Program-made: the position numbers and the translations under genes | The notes under the pieces: generated by a model | Database searches by the model: none | What the model saw: only the letters and a program-made list of their open reading frames with translations | What the model was told of the DNA's origin: nothing | In this document: positions 9,017-18,568 of the stretch, piece by piece | Numbering within the stretch: the stretch's first letter is position 1 | How the letters are laid out: each line of letters begins with the position of its first letter | Assembly (NCBI GenBank): GCA_003242885.1 | Contig: QKMZ01000006.1 | Location: forward strand, 930,001 to 994,000 | Direction of reading: 5' to 3' | Length of the DNA: 64,000 nt | Source of the DNA: Candidatus Melainabacteria bacterium | Lineage (GTDB): Bacteria; Cyanobacteriota; Vampirovibrionia; Obscuribacterales; Obscuribacteraceae

Positions 9017-10221
9017 GACATCGTCTTTCTTTTGCGCGAGGGTTCTTTCAACGCCATCTCGATTGCTTCTTCAAATTCTTTTGCGGTTTGGTAGCGGTCG
9101 TCAGGCTCTTTAGCGAGCGCTTTTTCAACGACGAGTTCAATCGGTGACCCGGCCGGTATGTCCTCTCTTTCCGAGGATAAAGGCGGCGGTGGTTCAAACA
9201 ATTGTTTGGTGAGGATGGACTCGGCCGTCTCTCCTTCGAATGGAACTTTTCCTGTGAGTAATTCAAAGAGCATAACGCCGACCGCATAAAGATCCGCCCT
9301 TGCATCGATTTTTCTGTCTTTTAATTGCTCAGGCGCTATGTATGCAGGTGTGCCGATCAACTTGCCGGTCTGAGTCAGACGATGTGCGCCAGCGACCAAG
9401 TATGCAATACCGAAATCCAAAATTTTGATGTGCTGCGATGAACCTTTTACCGCTTCGACCAGCACATTGTCTGGCTTTAAATCGCGGTGAATAATGCCTG
9501 CTGCATGAGCTTCTCCAAGTCCGCGACAAATTTGAATGACAATTGCAGCAGCCGTTTTGAGATGCACCGGTCCATGGCGATCCAATGCACGACGCAAAGA
9601 CTCTCCGGCAACATATTCCATGACTAGATAAGGCTCGTTGTTATTGAGCAGACCGCCATCGTAGACGCGGATGATATTTGGGTGATGTAGTTGGGCTGTG
9701 AGTTGGCACTCGCGCTTGAACCTTTCATTGGCACGCTCGTCGTGGGCTAACCATGACTGCATTACCTTAATCACGACTGGTCGTTCGATCAAATTGTCGA
9801 ACGCCTGATAAACAACTGCCATTCCTCCATGACCAATGACTGATTGAATCGTGTATTTGCCGCCCACTGTTTTTCCCAGAAGGCGAGACGCTTCTGCCAT
9901 CTGGACGCGGGGTCTCATTTTGGGCTCGGCGCTTTGGGGCAATCGAGAGCCGTCGATCATGCAGAAATTTGCTTCTTCCGGATATTGCCGACCACAATTG
10001 CCGCAGCGTTTTATCTCTGGAATTATGTCGACGCTGGTCGTGGCGCCGCGAGCCTCGCCTTCATAATTGAAGGCGCAACCGTCAAACGGGCAATGCGTGG
10101 CGCCTTGAGGCAAAAGGCGATTACATAAAACGCAGCGACGAGTCACTGTTGGCCCCCGGGCCTGATTGGTAGAAACCGAGCACACTGGGCCGGAGCGGAA
10201 AGCGACGACCCTATATACCAT
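9013..10221 (-). CDS. Hanks-type Ser/Thr protein kinase with N-terminal zinc ribbons
   Basis: 402 residues from the ATG at 10221. The N-terminus has two zinc-ribbon-like clusters (CVLC with CPFDGC, then CGNC with CMIDG). The C-terminal half is a full kinase domain: glycine loop GHGGMAVVY, catalytic HRDLKPDN and DFGIAYL, and an APEQ-type activation segment end. All core residues look intact. There is no transmembrane helix, so it is probably cytoplasmic. The frame stays open to 10362, but that extension overlaps the divergent gene and looks unlike protein. A GTG at 10131, just before the first Cys pair, is another possible start. Targets are unknown. Confidence 0.85.
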   Translation of the reverse strand: MVYRVVAFRSGPVCSVSTNQARGPTVTRRCVLCNRLLPQGATHCPFDGCAFNYEGEARGATTSVDIIPEIKRCGNCGRQYPEEANFCMIDGSRLPQSAEPKMRPRVQMAEASRLLGKTVGGKYTIQSVIGHGGMAVVYQAFDNLIERPVVIKVMQSWLAHDERANERFKRECQLTAQLHHPNIIRVYDGGLLNNNEPYLVMEYVAGESLRRALDRHGPVHLKTAAAIVIQICRGLGEAHAAGIIHRDLKPDNVLVEAVKGSSQHIKILDFGIAYLVAGAHRLTQTGKLIGTPAYIAPEQLKDRKIDARADLYAVGVMLFELLTGKVPFEGETAESILTKQLFEPPPPLSSEREDIPAGSPIELVVEKALAKEPDDRYQTAKEFEEAIEMALKEPSRKRKTMS

Positions 10222-10310
10222 ATGTATCTTACCCAGAGAGGTCTGGCGTCCTTCGACAGGGTGAGTAAGCTTTGCGATACTGGTATTAAAGCAAACAATG
10301 GGCTCTCCTA

Positions 10311-11498
10311 ATGCCAAAATTAACCCGTAAAATACTGAGGGAAAGACTGTGCAGGTCCGCACACCATCAGTTTTTCGCTTGCATTTCTGCGTTTATTTTT
10401 TTTGGACTGAGTTCCGCAAACGCTCAAAATTATTCAGGTCCCGGTCAGTTAGATCCGGTTGCTCAAAGCGATCAAAGTACCGATGCCGCGGGAAGTCCAT
10501 CGTCGCCTGATCCAGATGGTCTGTCCGGCCAAGCTGAATCGGGTGTTTCCTCTGGTTCGCAAAGTGCGGACGTCGTGCCTTCAGATGCTATGCAGGATGA
10601 ATCGAATTCACAAGAAACATCCTCAAATGCACCTCTGCCGCCAGCTCCGCCCCCGCAAGTGCCCGGTTCATCTAATGGCGGACCAGCACCAATTCCAAAT
10701 GCCGACTCAATTCCGGATTCTACCAACACGTTTGGAGCCGTCGAAATCCCGGGCTACACAGAAGCGATGAACGCGGCAAAGGATTCAGGACAAACGAAAG
10801 GCGGCAAACAACTGATCGAGAGTCTGCGTGATGTTTTTCCAGTCAATGGAAACCCGCTCAAAGACTTGTTTACGCCGCAGCCACAGTTCGTGACGCCGCA
10901 GACTCTTTTGAATCCGCAACCTCAGGCGCCGAAAGCCGGCGAAGCAAATCCATTGAAAGGTCTTTTCACGCCGCAACCGCAGTATGTAACTCGTCAGACT
11001 CTGTTGAATCCGGAGCCTACGCCTCCAACCGGCGAGCTTAATCATTTCAAGGGCGTTTTTACAGCCCAGCCCCAGTATCCAACGCCGCAGACACTGATGA
11101 ATCCTCATCCACTACCGCGTTACTATGTGAAAGAACGCATGCCTGACCATTTTTTCGAAAAGAGTGCCGGTGGTAAAAGCGCCTCTGTTGATCACGCCGA
11201 AACGCCATTAGGTCCGTCCAAACCCTCGCAGAGTATTGCGGCAAACAATAGCCACCCGCTAAGGCAGGCGATGTTGTTGATTAACAGTGCCCATGAAGAA
11301 GATGCTGTAGGATTGATGGATAGATTTCTTGTGCAGTATCCAGGCAACATGCAAGCTCGCTATGTGAAAGCTGTTGCGCTTGTCAGATTGCGACGTTTGG
11401 GCGATGCGCGTCAGGAATACAAAACAATAATGCAATTTTCCAATGACGTCGCCCTTAAAAAACTTGCTCAGGACGGTATAAGCAAGTTGGATGAGTGA
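10311..11498 (+). CDS. Exported Pro-rich repeat protein with C-terminal TPR-like region
   Basis: 395 residues. The N-terminal basic stretch and hydrophobic core (about residues 22-38, ending ANAQ) are a signal peptide. A disordered Ser/Pro/Asp-rich region runs to about residue 150. Three near-identical 25-residue repeats of the type NPLKxLFTPQPQ...TLLNP follow (bases 10851-11114). The last 90 residues contain a helical hairpin pattern like a TPR. I recognise no family. Pro/Gln-rich repeats after a signal peptide suggest an envelope or surface location. A TPR-like end suggests protein contacts. Both are inference. Confidence 0.75.
   Translation: MPKLTRKILRERLCRSAHHQFFACISAFIFFGLSSANAQNYSGPGQLDPVAQSDQSTDAAGSPSSPDPDGLSGQAESGVSSGSQSADVVPSDAMQDESNSQETSSNAPLPPAPPPQVPGSSNGGPAPIPNADSIPDSTNTFGAVEIPGYTEAMNAAKDSGQTKGGKQLIESLRDVFPVNGNPLKDLFTPQPQFVTPQTLLNPQPQAPKAGEANPLKGLFTPQPQYVTRQTLLNPEPTPPTGELNHFKGVFTAQPQYPTPQTLMNPHPLPRYYVKERMPDHFFEKSAGGKSASVDHAETPLGPSKPSQSIAANNSHPLRQAMLLINSAHEEDAVGLMDRFLVQYPGNMQARYVKAVALVRLRRLGDARQEYKTIMQFSNDVALKKLAQDGISKLDE
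10851..11114 (+). repeat. Three in-frame 75-base repeats (periods 96 and 93 bases)
   Basis: Repeat copies begin at 10851, 10947 and 11040. All encode N(P/H)(L/F)K followed by an FT-Q-PQ core and TL(L/M)NP. Spacers between copies are short and Pro/Gly/Glu-rich. The copies differ at several codons, so the duplication is not recent. Confidence 0.85.
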
Positions 11499-11514
11499 AA
11501 TGCACGCTTAAATG

Positions 11515-11535
11515 TCGCCAAATGGCGATGTTTTC
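11515..11535 (+). terminator. Probable intrinsic terminator after the repeat protein
   Basis: Stem TCGCC/GGCGA with loop AAAT, then ATG and TTTT, begins 17 bases after the stop at 11498. The stem is short, so termination may be partial. Confidence 0.45.
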
Positions 11536-11637
11536 CGCATAGCTCGATGCCCAAAACTGGCGCAAATCTTAAGAACCTGGCTGTTGTCAGCATGAAGGGG
11601 TATGCTGGAATTAGCTGCCAGTTTCTAAGGTAACCCA

Positions 11638-12201
11638 GTGAATCAGATTAGTAACGGCACTTCTGACACCAATCCATTGTCAAAAGAGCGAATCCTCAAC
11701 TTCAGCATTGCGGCCGGATCGCTTTGGATTACACGGCACCTGCTCTTCGGCATGGTTTTCTATTTCATGATTTGCCAGATTCCCGGCATCATGGTCAAAG
11801 CCGATTTGTTCAGATGTGTCTGTATTTCGCTATTGCTGTCGATGACATTTTTCCTTGTGACCACAGCTCTGGCACTCTTGGGCAGTCTTTCTTACGTGAC
11901 GTACAAGTTGATGAAAGACTCGCAAGATTTTTTGCAAAACGACAATTCCCCCAATCTTGAATGGATGAAAGACAAACGTTTTATCTTGCCTTCCTACTTT
12001 ATGGGTGTCATTTTCAACGCGATTCTTTTGAAAGCGTTTTCCAGCTTTTACCCAAATTTGATTTTGGTAGAAGGTTGGATACCTGCCATAGTAGCGGCGA
12101 TCATTATTGTGATCGCCAATCGTTGCCTGCACGCGCTGCAGAAGAATGTCGTTAAGCTTTCGCTCAGCGAAGAAATCAAAACCGCTGCCGGCCGAGTTTA
12201 A
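11638..12201 (+). CDS. Small integral membrane protein, unknown
   Basis: 187 residues from a GTG at 11638 preceded by TAAGG. Four hydrophobic helices are evident (about residues 27-50, 58-84, 115-135 and 138-160), with short loops and a basic C-terminal tail. I recognise no family motif. It stands alone, with a terminator-like hairpin upstream and a convergent mutase gene downstream. Confidence 0.65.
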   Translation: MNQISNGTSDTNPLSKERILNFSIAAGSLWITRHLLFGMVFYFMICQIPGIMVKADLFRCVCISLLLSMTFFLVTTALALLGSLSYVTYKLMKDSQDFLQNDNSPNLEWMKDKRFILPSYFMGVIFNAILLKAFSSFYPNLILVEGWIPAIVAAIIIVIANRCLHALQKNVVKLSLSEEIKTAAGRV

Positions 12202-12203
12202 AC

Positions 12204-12230
12204 AACTAAAGAACTAAAGAACTAAAGAAC
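12204..12230. repeat. 8-base tandem repeat (AACTAAAG x3.4) between convergent genes
   Basis: Three perfect copies start at 12204, 12212 and 12220, plus AAC at 12228-12230. The tract spans the stop codon of the mutase gene at 12222. It is flanked by CGGCCG-type sequence on both sides. Confidence 0.8.
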
Positions 12231-13838
12231 GGCCGTTTCTCTGTAAGCGCCATGCACTTCGCGCATCGCGTCGCAAACTTCACCCATGGTGGCGTAAGTT
12301 TTCACCGCTTCCAAAATCAAAGGGAAGCTGTTGCCGCCATTACGGAGCGCTTCTTTCAATTTTTCGAGCGATTCGGTTACTTTCGCCTGATCGCGTCTTG
12401 CTTTCAGTTTTTCCAATCTTGCGACTTGTCTGTCTTGATACTGGCGACCGATTTTGAGAATTTCGATTCCTGGTCCTTCAGCCTCTTCGGTGAAGCCGTT
12501 CAAGCCAACGAAGATGCGGTCCTTGGAGTCGAGTTTTTGTTGGAATTGATATGCAGAGTCGGCAATTTCTTTCATGAAGTAGCCTTTCTCGATACCGGAT
12601 ATGACACCACCGATTTCTTCGATTTGTTTGAAGTATTCTTCGGCTTGGCGCTCTAATTCATCGGTCAGCCATTCGACGTAATACGAGCCGGCAAGCGGAT
12701 CGGCAACGTTGGTTACGCCAGTTTCGAAGGCGATGATTTGCTGCGTGCGCAATGCGATGTGGGCCGCCTTTTCAGTCGGCAGTCCAAGTACTTCATCCAT
12801 TGAATTAGTGTGCAAGGATTGTGTTCCGCCCAGTACTCCCGCGAGCGCTTCAATTGCGGTGCGCACGATGTTGTTTTCGGGCTGGGGAGCGGTCAAGCTG
12901 CATCCTGCAGTTTGCGTGTGGAATCTCAGTTTGAGAGAGCGTTCGTCCTTCGCGCCATATTTGTCGCGCATACGGCGAGCCCAAATTCTTCTTGCAGCGC
13001 GGTATTTGGCGATCTCTTCAAAGAAATCGATGTGAGCGTTGAAGAAGAATGAAAGACGCGGAACGAAGTCGTCTATCTTTAGACCTGCTTCGATACCGGC
13101 ATCTACATAAGCGAAACCATCCGCTAGAGTAAATGCAAGTTCTTGCGCTGCAGTCGCGCCGGCTTCACGAATGTGATATCCGGAGACTGAAATGTGGTTC
13201 CACTTCGGCACTTCGTTTGTGCAGAAAACCATCATGTCTTTGATCAATTGCACGGCCGGACGCGGTGGCAAAAGGTATGTCTTCTGTGCGATGTACTCTT
13301 TGAAGATGTCGTTTTGCAATGTGCCGTTCAGCTGTTTCAAGTCGAAACCGCGCTTTTGAGCATTTGCGAGGAACATCGCAAAGATGATTACGGCCGGACC
13401 ATTGATGGTCATTGAGGTGGAAACCTTGTCCAGCGGCAGATCTTGATAGAGGATCTCCATATCTTCGAGGCTGTCGATCGCAACACCGCAAACTCCAACT
13501 TCGCCGTTAGATACAGGATTGTCCGAGTCATAGCCCATCAGTGTCGGCAGGTCGAAGGCGGTCGAAAGCCCTGTTTGACCTTGTGAGAGCAAATATTTGA
13601 AACGGGCATTGGTTTCTTCAGGACCGCCAAAACCGGCAAATTGACGCATAGTCCAGACTTTGCCGCGATACATGTTGTTGTGAATGCCACGGGTGTATGG
13701 GAAAACACCCGGATCATTCAGCTTTTCGTCATACTTCCAATCTTTAAGGTCTTCTTTCGTATAGACCGGCTTGAGCGGAATGCCCGAAATTGTTTCGAAG
13801 GTCTTCTCCACTTTCGGCTTTGTCAGTTCTTTGACCAT
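12222..13838 (-). CDS. Methylmalonyl-CoA mutase catalytic (large/alpha N-terminal) subunit
   Basis: 538 residues covering the substrate-binding TIM-barrel of the acyl-CoA mutase family (YTRGIHNNMYRGKVWTMRQ, GLSTAFDLPTLMGYDSD, the HTQTAGCSLTAPQPENN region). The enzyme converts (R)-methylmalonyl-CoA and succinyl-CoA using adenosylcobalamin. The cobalamin-binding domain (DxHxxG) is absent, so this is the split form that needs a separate small B12-binding subunit. None is encoded in the window. Relatives act on isobutyryl- or ethylmalonyl-CoA, so exact substrate is inferred. GGAG lies about seven bases before the ATG. Confidence 0.9.
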   Translation of the reverse strand: MVKELTKPKVEKTFETISGIPLKPVYTKEDLKDWKYDEKLNDPGVFPYTRGIHNNMYRGKVWTMRQFAGFGGPEETNARFKYLLSQGQTGLSTAFDLPTLMGYDSDNPVSNGEVGVCGVAIDSLEDMEILYQDLPLDKVSTSMTINGPAVIIFAMFLANAQKRGFDLKQLNGTLQNDIFKEYIAQKTYLLPPRPAVQLIKDMMVFCTNEVPKWNHISVSGYHIREAGATAAQELAFTLADGFAYVDAGIEAGLKIDDFVPRLSFFFNAHIDFFEEIAKYRAARRIWARRMRDKYGAKDERSLKLRFHTQTAGCSLTAPQPENNIVRTAIEALAGVLGGTQSLHTNSMDEVLGLPTEKAAHIALRTQQIIAFETGVTNVADPLAGSYYVEWLTDELERQAEEYFKQIEEIGGVISGIEKGYFMKEIADSAYQFQQKLDSKDRIFVGLNGFTEEAEGPGIEILKIGRQYQDRQVARLEKLKARRDQAKVTESLEKLKEALRNGGNSFPLILEAVKTYATMGEVCDAMREVHGAYRETAVL

Positions 13839-13968
13839 TTGTCCGCTCCTGCTAGTCTTTGAATTTCGCGAGTAATTCTAATACGCGCGAATGAGTTATG
13901 ATCTCCACTTGTCAGTCTACAACACAGATCTGACAGTGTAATAATTTCATAATCGAGGTGCTTTTGTC

Positions 13969-15702
13969 ATGACATCAGCGGCGTCGGCTAAATCGGCACA
14001 GATAACAAAATCCGGACCCGAGCTAATAAAAGCCATTCTGCAGAGCAAAGAGGCTATTCAGGTTCAGGCTCCCAGAGGTTCTGCGCTGAATGCCAAAGGC
14101 TGGGTTCAAGAAGCAGCGCTGCGCATGCTCTTGAACAATCTCGATAAGGAAGTGGCTGAGCGGCCCGAAGATCTTGTTGTTTACGGTGGTTCCGGTAAAG
14201 CAGCCCGCAACTGGAGCTGCTTCAAAGCGATCGTCAAAGAACTTGTCGACCTCGAGAATGATGAAACATTGCTGGTTCAATCCGGCAAACCGGTCGGTAA
14301 ATTCCGCACCCATGAGGACGCTCCCAGAGTCTTGATTGCCAATTCCAATCTGGTCGGCCATTGGGCAAATTGGAACTATTTTCGTGATTTGGAGCAGAAA
14401 GGCTTGATCATGTTCGGTCAAATGACAGCTGGCTCCTGGATCTACATCGGTACTCAAGGCATTTTGCAAGGCACTTATGAAACTTTTGCGGCGCTGGCTC
14501 GCAAACATTTTGACGGCTCGCTGAAAGGAAAAATTGTGCTCACCGCCGGTCTCGGTGGCATGGGTGGAGCTCAGCCGTTGGCGGTAACCATGAACGATGG
14601 AATTGCCATCTGCGTCGAAGTTGACGAAAGCCGCATTGATAGACGATTAGAAACGAAATATCTGGATGTAAAAGCCTTTAATCTCGAACACGCTCTGAAG
14701 CTCGCTAAAGAAGCGAAGGAAAAAGGAAATCCCCTGTCCATCGGACTCCTGGGCAATGCGGCAGAAGTTCTTCCAGAGCTTCTAAAACTAGGTTTCTTGC
14801 CGGATGCGCTCACAGATCAAACTTCCGCTCATGATCCCCTGACTGGTTACGTACCTAAGGGTTATTCGCTTGAAAAGGCGGCCGAGCTGCGTTCTAGCGA
14901 TCCGAAGAAATATGTGGAGTTGTCGACGCAGTCGATTGTTGAGCATGTGGAAGCAATGCTCGAGTTTCAAAAACGCGGCGCAATCACTTTTGACTATGGC
15001 AACAATATTCGCCAGGTAGCATTTGATAAGGGCGTCGCAAACGCTTTCGATTTCCCAGGATTTGTTCCTGCGTACATCAGACCGCTCTTCTGCGAAGGCA
15101 AGGGACCTTTCAGATGGGCTGCTTTGTCAGGCGATCCGAAAGATATAGACAGAATTGATAAAGCGATTTTGGAGAATTTTGCAGATAATAAGGCGCTCTG
15201 CAAGTGGATCAAGATGGCGAACGAAAAGGTCGCTTTTCAGGGACTGCCTGCTCGGATTTGCTGGCTCGGCTACGGAGATCGTGCCAAATTGGGCCTGATT
15301 ATCAATAGGCTGGTTGCCTCGGGCGAAGTTTCTGCTCCGATAGTAATCGGCCGTGACCACCTCGATGCCGGTTCTGTCGCCTCTCCCAATCGCGAAACCG
15401 AATCGATGAAGGACGGCTCAGACGCAATTGCCGATTGGGTTTATCTGAACGCGATGATTAACGCAGTTGGAGGCGCCAGTTGGGTTTCGCTTCACCATGG
15501 TGGTGGAGTCGGCATCGGTTATTCTCTGCACGCCGGTCAAGTGATTGTTGCTGATGGCACTATTGATGCCGACCGCCGCTTGAAGCGCGTACTCACTACT
15601 GACCCGGGGATGGGCGTAATCCGACATGTTGATGCTGGATATGATGAAGCGATAGATTTCGCTAAGAAGTCCGGTGTTCATATCCCCATGACTAACGACT
15701 AG
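13969..15702 (+). CDS. hutU: Urocanate hydratase (urocanase)
   Basis: 577 residues. Urocanase converts urocanate to imidazolonepropionate in histidine degradation, using tightly bound NAD as an electrophile. Family motifs include [11 protein letters not shown] near the N-terminus, the NAD-binding [21 protein letters not shown] with the conserved Cys, and [11 protein letters not shown] near the C-terminus. GAGGTG lies nine bases before the ATG. No hutH, hutI or hutG gene is in the window, so the rest of the pathway, if present, is elsewhere. A T-rich hairpin follows the gene. Confidence 0.95.
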   Translation: MTSAASAKSAQITKSGPELIKAILQSKEAIQVQAPRGSALNAKGWVQEAALRMLLNNLDKEVAERPEDLVVYGGSGKAARNWSCFKAIVKELVDLENDETLLVQSGKPVGKFRTHEDAPRVLIANSNLVGHWANWNYFRDLEQKGLIMFGQMTAGSWIYIGTQGILQGTYETFAALARKHFDGSLKGKIVLTAGLGGMGGAQPLAVTMNDGIAICVEVDESRIDRRLETKYLDVKAFNLEHALKLAKEAKEKGNPLSIGLLGNAAEVLPELLKLGFLPDALTDQTSAHDPLTGYVPKGYSLEKAAELRSSDPKKYVELSTQSIVEHVEAMLEFQKRGAITFDYGNNIRQVAFDKGVANAFDFPGFVPAYIRPLFCEGKGPFRWAALSGDPKDIDRIDKAILENFADNKALCKWIKMANEKVAFQGLPARICWLGYGDRAKLGLIINRLVASGEVSAPIVIGRDHLDAGSVASPNRETESMKDGSDAIADWVYLNAMINAVGGASWVSLHHGGGVGIGYSLHAGQVIVADGTIDADRRLKRVLTTDPGMGVIRHVDAGYDEAIDFAKKSGVHIPMTND

Positions 15703-15737
15703 TCGACCGTTTGAGGATTTGCAAAAACGTTCTTGGC

Positions 15738-15775
15738 AAGTGGAACCGGTGACGACCCACTTTTGTCTTTGTTTT
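15738..15775 (+). terminator. Probable hutU terminator; rest of the 353-base gap unassigned
   Basis: AAGTGG (15738-15743) pairs with CCACTT (15757-15762), followed by a T-rich tail ending in a run of five T. The remainder of the gap up to lysC at 16056 shows only a possible -10 element TATGAT at 15982-15987 with no convincing -35. I see no lysine riboswitch or coding frame there. Confidence 0.5.
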
Positions 15776-16055
15776 TGCACGGGCAGAAATTGAAGCTTTT
15801 GCTCGGAACTGATATTTGCCTTGCAAAAGTCAAATAGCTATCGAAGAGATTTAAGGCAGATGGACGATTGAGCCCTTTTGGAAAAGCACAGGATATAGAC
15901 GCGGGATGGAGATATCAAGGGTTTTACTTCCTATTAAATTACTTTTTGCCTGCCACTTCACTTCCTTTTGCCCAAGCGTTATATGATCGGTAGCGTCAGG
16001 GAAAGTTTCTTCAAATCCACACTGGTTCTAGCTTTTAGCAATTTGGTAATTCGAC

Positions 16056-17309
16056 ATGGGGCGTCTTGTTCAAAAGTTCGGTGGCACGTCGGTAGCAGAC
16101 GTCAAAAAAATCCGCAAAGCTGCTGAGATTGCAGTAAAAAGCGCTTCGGAAGGCAATGAGGTTGCGGTTGTGGTTTCTGCAATGGGCCACACGACAGACC
16201 ACCTGATCACGATGGCTGAAGAAATTTCCGATAGTCCTGATGCTCGTGAGATGGACATGCTCATGTCCACCGGAGAGCAAGTCTCCATTGCTTTGATGTC
16301 GATGGCAATTCAGTCTTTGGGCTGGCAGTCGCGCTCGTTCACTGGGCACCAAGCCGGCATTATCACCGGGTCTAGTCATGGTACAGCCAAGATCAGAGAA
16401 GTCCGCCCGGACAAAGTGGAGTCTAGTTTGAAACGCGGCGAAATCGCTGTTGTGGCTGGGTTTCAAGGCATCACCGATAACAATGACATAACCACACTTG
16501 GTCGCGGCGGATCAGACACGACAGCCGTAGCCCTCGCAGGCGCGCTGTCTGCCGAACGTTGTGATATTTACACTGATGTCGCCGGTGTTTATACTTGCGA
16601 CCCGCGAATCGTTCCGGAAGCGCGTAAACTCTCAGCTATTAGCTATGAAGAGATGCTTGAATTGGCGGCTACCGGTGCTCAAGTTATGCAAGCACGCTCC
16701 ATTGAAATGGCGATGGATAACCACGTTCCGATTCGTGTGCGTTCTACTTTCAAGCCTGAAGATTCCGGAACTCTCATCACAAATCGGCTGGCAGCGCCGG
16801 AGTACACGGTTTGTGGCTTATCGTTGGATTTGAATCAAGCCTCTGTAACACTTAAGTGTCCTGCTCAGGACAATGATGCTAAGCGCGTTGAAGGCGTTTC
16901 TTCACTTTTTACTCGCCTGCAAGAACTCAACATTGCCACCGACATGGTCATGCTTCTTGCCCGTGAAGATGAGCCTTGCCAGGAATTTGCATTTACAGTG
17001 GAGAAGCGCGCTGTACCGCGTGTTCTTTCTATAATCGAGTCTCTGGGCAAGACTTTGGGTTCGCCGCACATTCATTGCGACACCGACATTGCGCGGATTT
17101 CTGTGGTGGGTCGTCGTTTGACCAGCCGTCCTGAGGTGGTCGCCACTGTATTCGACCAGTTGAGCAGTGCGGCAATTCCGGTTCTGATGGTCACTTCCGC
17201 CGATCTAAGAGTGAGCATAGTCGTCCCGGCTTCTTATGCAAAAGAAGCTGTGAGGCTGGTTCACGAACGATTCAATCTGGCTGAAGTAGGCCTGGACTTT
17301 GCCCCCTGA
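16056..17309 (+). CDS. lysC: Aspartate kinase
   Basis: 417 residues. It phosphorylates aspartate, the first step to lysine, threonine, methionine and diaminopimelate. The N-terminal KFGGTSV motif, TLGRGGSDTTA and the DVAGVYTCDPR segment define the amino acid kinase domain (about 1-240). Two ACT regulatory domains follow (about 265-410), expected to bind lysine and/or threonine for feedback control. The length fits a monofunctional enzyme with no homoserine dehydrogenase fusion. Confidence 0.96.
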   Translation: MGRLVQKFGGTSVADVKKIRKAAEIAVKSASEGNEVAVVVSAMGHTTDHLITMAEEISDSPDAREMDMLMSTGEQVSIALMSMAIQSLGWQSRSFTGHQAGIITGSSHGTAKIREVRPDKVESSLKRGEIAVVAGFQGITDNNDITTLGRGGSDTTAVALAGALSAERCDIYTDVAGVYTCDPRIVPEARKLSAISYEEMLELAATGAQVMQARSIEMAMDNHVPIRVRSTFKPEDSGTLITNRLAAPEYTVCGLSLDLNQASVTLKCPAQDNDAKRVEGVSSLFTRLQELNIATDMVMLLAREDEPCQEFAFTVEKRAVPRVLSIIESLGKTLGSPHIHCDTDIARISVVGRRLTSRPEVVATVFDQLSSAAIPVLMVTSADLRVSIVVPASYAKEAVRLVHERFNLAEVGLDFAP

Positions 17310-17406
17310 TTTTCAATACAAAACTTCGCTGAAAGAGATTTGCTGAGGGCCGCCGTTTAGAATAAATAGTTTCTCAAACGACGTACTAACGCCAGAGGTG
17401 ACGAAA

Positions 17407-17757
17407 ATGCCATCATTCGACAACTTTTTCAGCAAGGTCAAAGACGTAGCCAAAGATGCGGCTGACAAGACCGGCAAACAAGCAAAGATTGCCAAGCTCA
17501 AAATCAATATCAAAACCCTTGATATGGAAAAGAACAGACATTTCCAAACCATTGGTTTGCGCACATTCATTCTCTGGACTGAATCTAGATCGCTTGATGG
17601 TCTGGTCGATCGCGTCCATGATGAATTGACTCAGATTGACAGAGCGGAAGCCAGAATCAAAGAATTGGAAGAAGAAATCGCAGAAATTCAAGCAGGCTCT
17701 TTGGACGTTAATGACGTTACTGAAGAGGAAGAGAAAGAAGACAAAGAAGACAAATAG
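17407..17757 (+). CDS. Small charged coiled-coil protein, unknown
   Basis: 116 residues from the ATG at 17407, which has AGAGGTG six bases upstream; a GTG at 17398 in the same frame is less likely because it is part of that site. The protein is very rich in Lys, Asp and Glu and almost wholly helical, with coiled-coil-like segments around residues 20-60 and 70-100 and an acidic tail. No signal peptide is present. It lies between lysC and a TPR gene on the same strand. No function can be assigned. Confidence 0.7.
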   Translation: MPSFDNFFSKVKDVAKDAADKTGKQAKIAKLKINIKTLDMEKNRHFQTIGLRTFILWTESRSLDGLVDRVHDELTQIDRAEARIKELEEEIAEIQAGSLDVNDVTEEEEKEDKEDK

Positions 17758-17806
17758 AGCTCGGTGGTTGCAAGCTTCAACTGCTGATCCTCGCCAATGA
17801 GGCCAC

Positions 17807-18514
17807 ATGCAAGAACAAAAGCAAGTCCGCAAAAGTCGCTGTTCAATTCTGAGACCTAAAAGGAAACTTGCTTTATTACTCGCGTTTGCACCTCTGCTGT
17901 TGTCGGAGTCTTTAAATCCTGCATTAGCCGACGCGATCTCACCTCACATCACATCTGGTGGCAAGGTGTATTCGGAAGAAAGACCGAATAGAGAATTCTT
18001 CGGTAATGGCATGAGCGGCAGATTGAGCGAAGCTTCGCACCTTAGATTCACTGGCGAGCAGGCCTATGATGATGGTGATTTGCCGCTCGCGTTGAAGAAA
18101 TTGAGCAAGGCTGTCCAACTCGATCCTGGTGATCCGACCGGGCATTTTATGTATGCTCGTGCAATGACGGCAAAGATCAATCGCGATTTAAAAAAGGGCG
18201 TAGCGATCGATCAAGAGATGATGACCGATTGCATCGACGAGTGGAAGTTGATCGCACTTCACGATGCAGATAATTTTGAGCAGGCTGAAGCAAAAGCGCA
18301 ATGGCGTCGTTTGGCAAGAATAGCCAAAGAGATGAACATGCCGGAAGAGGAAAAACCTTCCAGATTCGCCAGATTGATGGGTCGAGGACGCGGCAAATTA
18401 GCTTCGAAAGAGAAGCCGAAATTGGCGCAAAAAGAGACTGACGATTTCAAAGAAAAAGAAAACCCCGGACGGCCGCTAAACGAAATAGAGCGGCCTTTCA
18501 AAGAATATCAATAA
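17807..18514 (+). CDS. Predicted exported TPR protein
   Basis: 235 residues. The N-terminus is basic, followed by a hydrophobic core (LALLLAFAPLLL) and an ALA-D cleavage-type site near residue 42. A TPR-like helical repeat follows (about residues 78-130, GEQAYDDGDLPLALKKLSKA). The last 60 residues are strongly charged and Lys/Glu-rich, probably disordered. TPR proteins scaffold protein complexes; the partner is unknown. It starts 49 bases after the coiled-coil gene and may share its transcript. A strong hairpin follows the stop. Confidence 0.75.
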   Translation: MQEQKQVRKSRCSILRPKRKLALLLAFAPLLLSESLNPALADAISPHITSGGKVYSEERPNREFFGNGMSGRLSEASHLRFTGEQAYDDGDLPLALKKLSKAVQLDPGDPTGHFMYARAMTAKINRDLKKGVAIDQEMMTDCIDEWKLIALHDADNFEQAEAKAQWRRLARIAKEMNMPEEEKPSRFARLMGRGRGKLASKEKPKLAQKETDDFKEKENPGRPLNEIERPFKEYQ

Positions 18515-18543
18515 GGCTGCCGCTTTAAGAGTAAGCGACAGCC
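18515..18543. terminator. Convergent terminator hairpin
   Basis: GGCTGCCGCTT (18515-18525) pairs with AAGCGACAGCC (18533-18543) with one internal mismatch and a 7-base loop. It begins right after the TPR gene stop and lies 26 bases before the ilvE stop, so it could serve both strands. No long T tract follows. Confidence 0.6.
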
Positions 18544-18568
18544 CTATTACGAATTAGCTCTAGTCTGA

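Noticed and set aside
10222..10362. N-terminal extension of the zinc-ribbon kinase
   Set aside because: Overlaps the start of the divergent exported protein and shows no domain similarity; Cys clusters begin later.
15703..16055. Lysine riboswitch ahead of lysC
   Set aside because: The conserved lysine-riboswitch core is not visible; only a hutU terminator-like hairpin and a weak -10 are seen.
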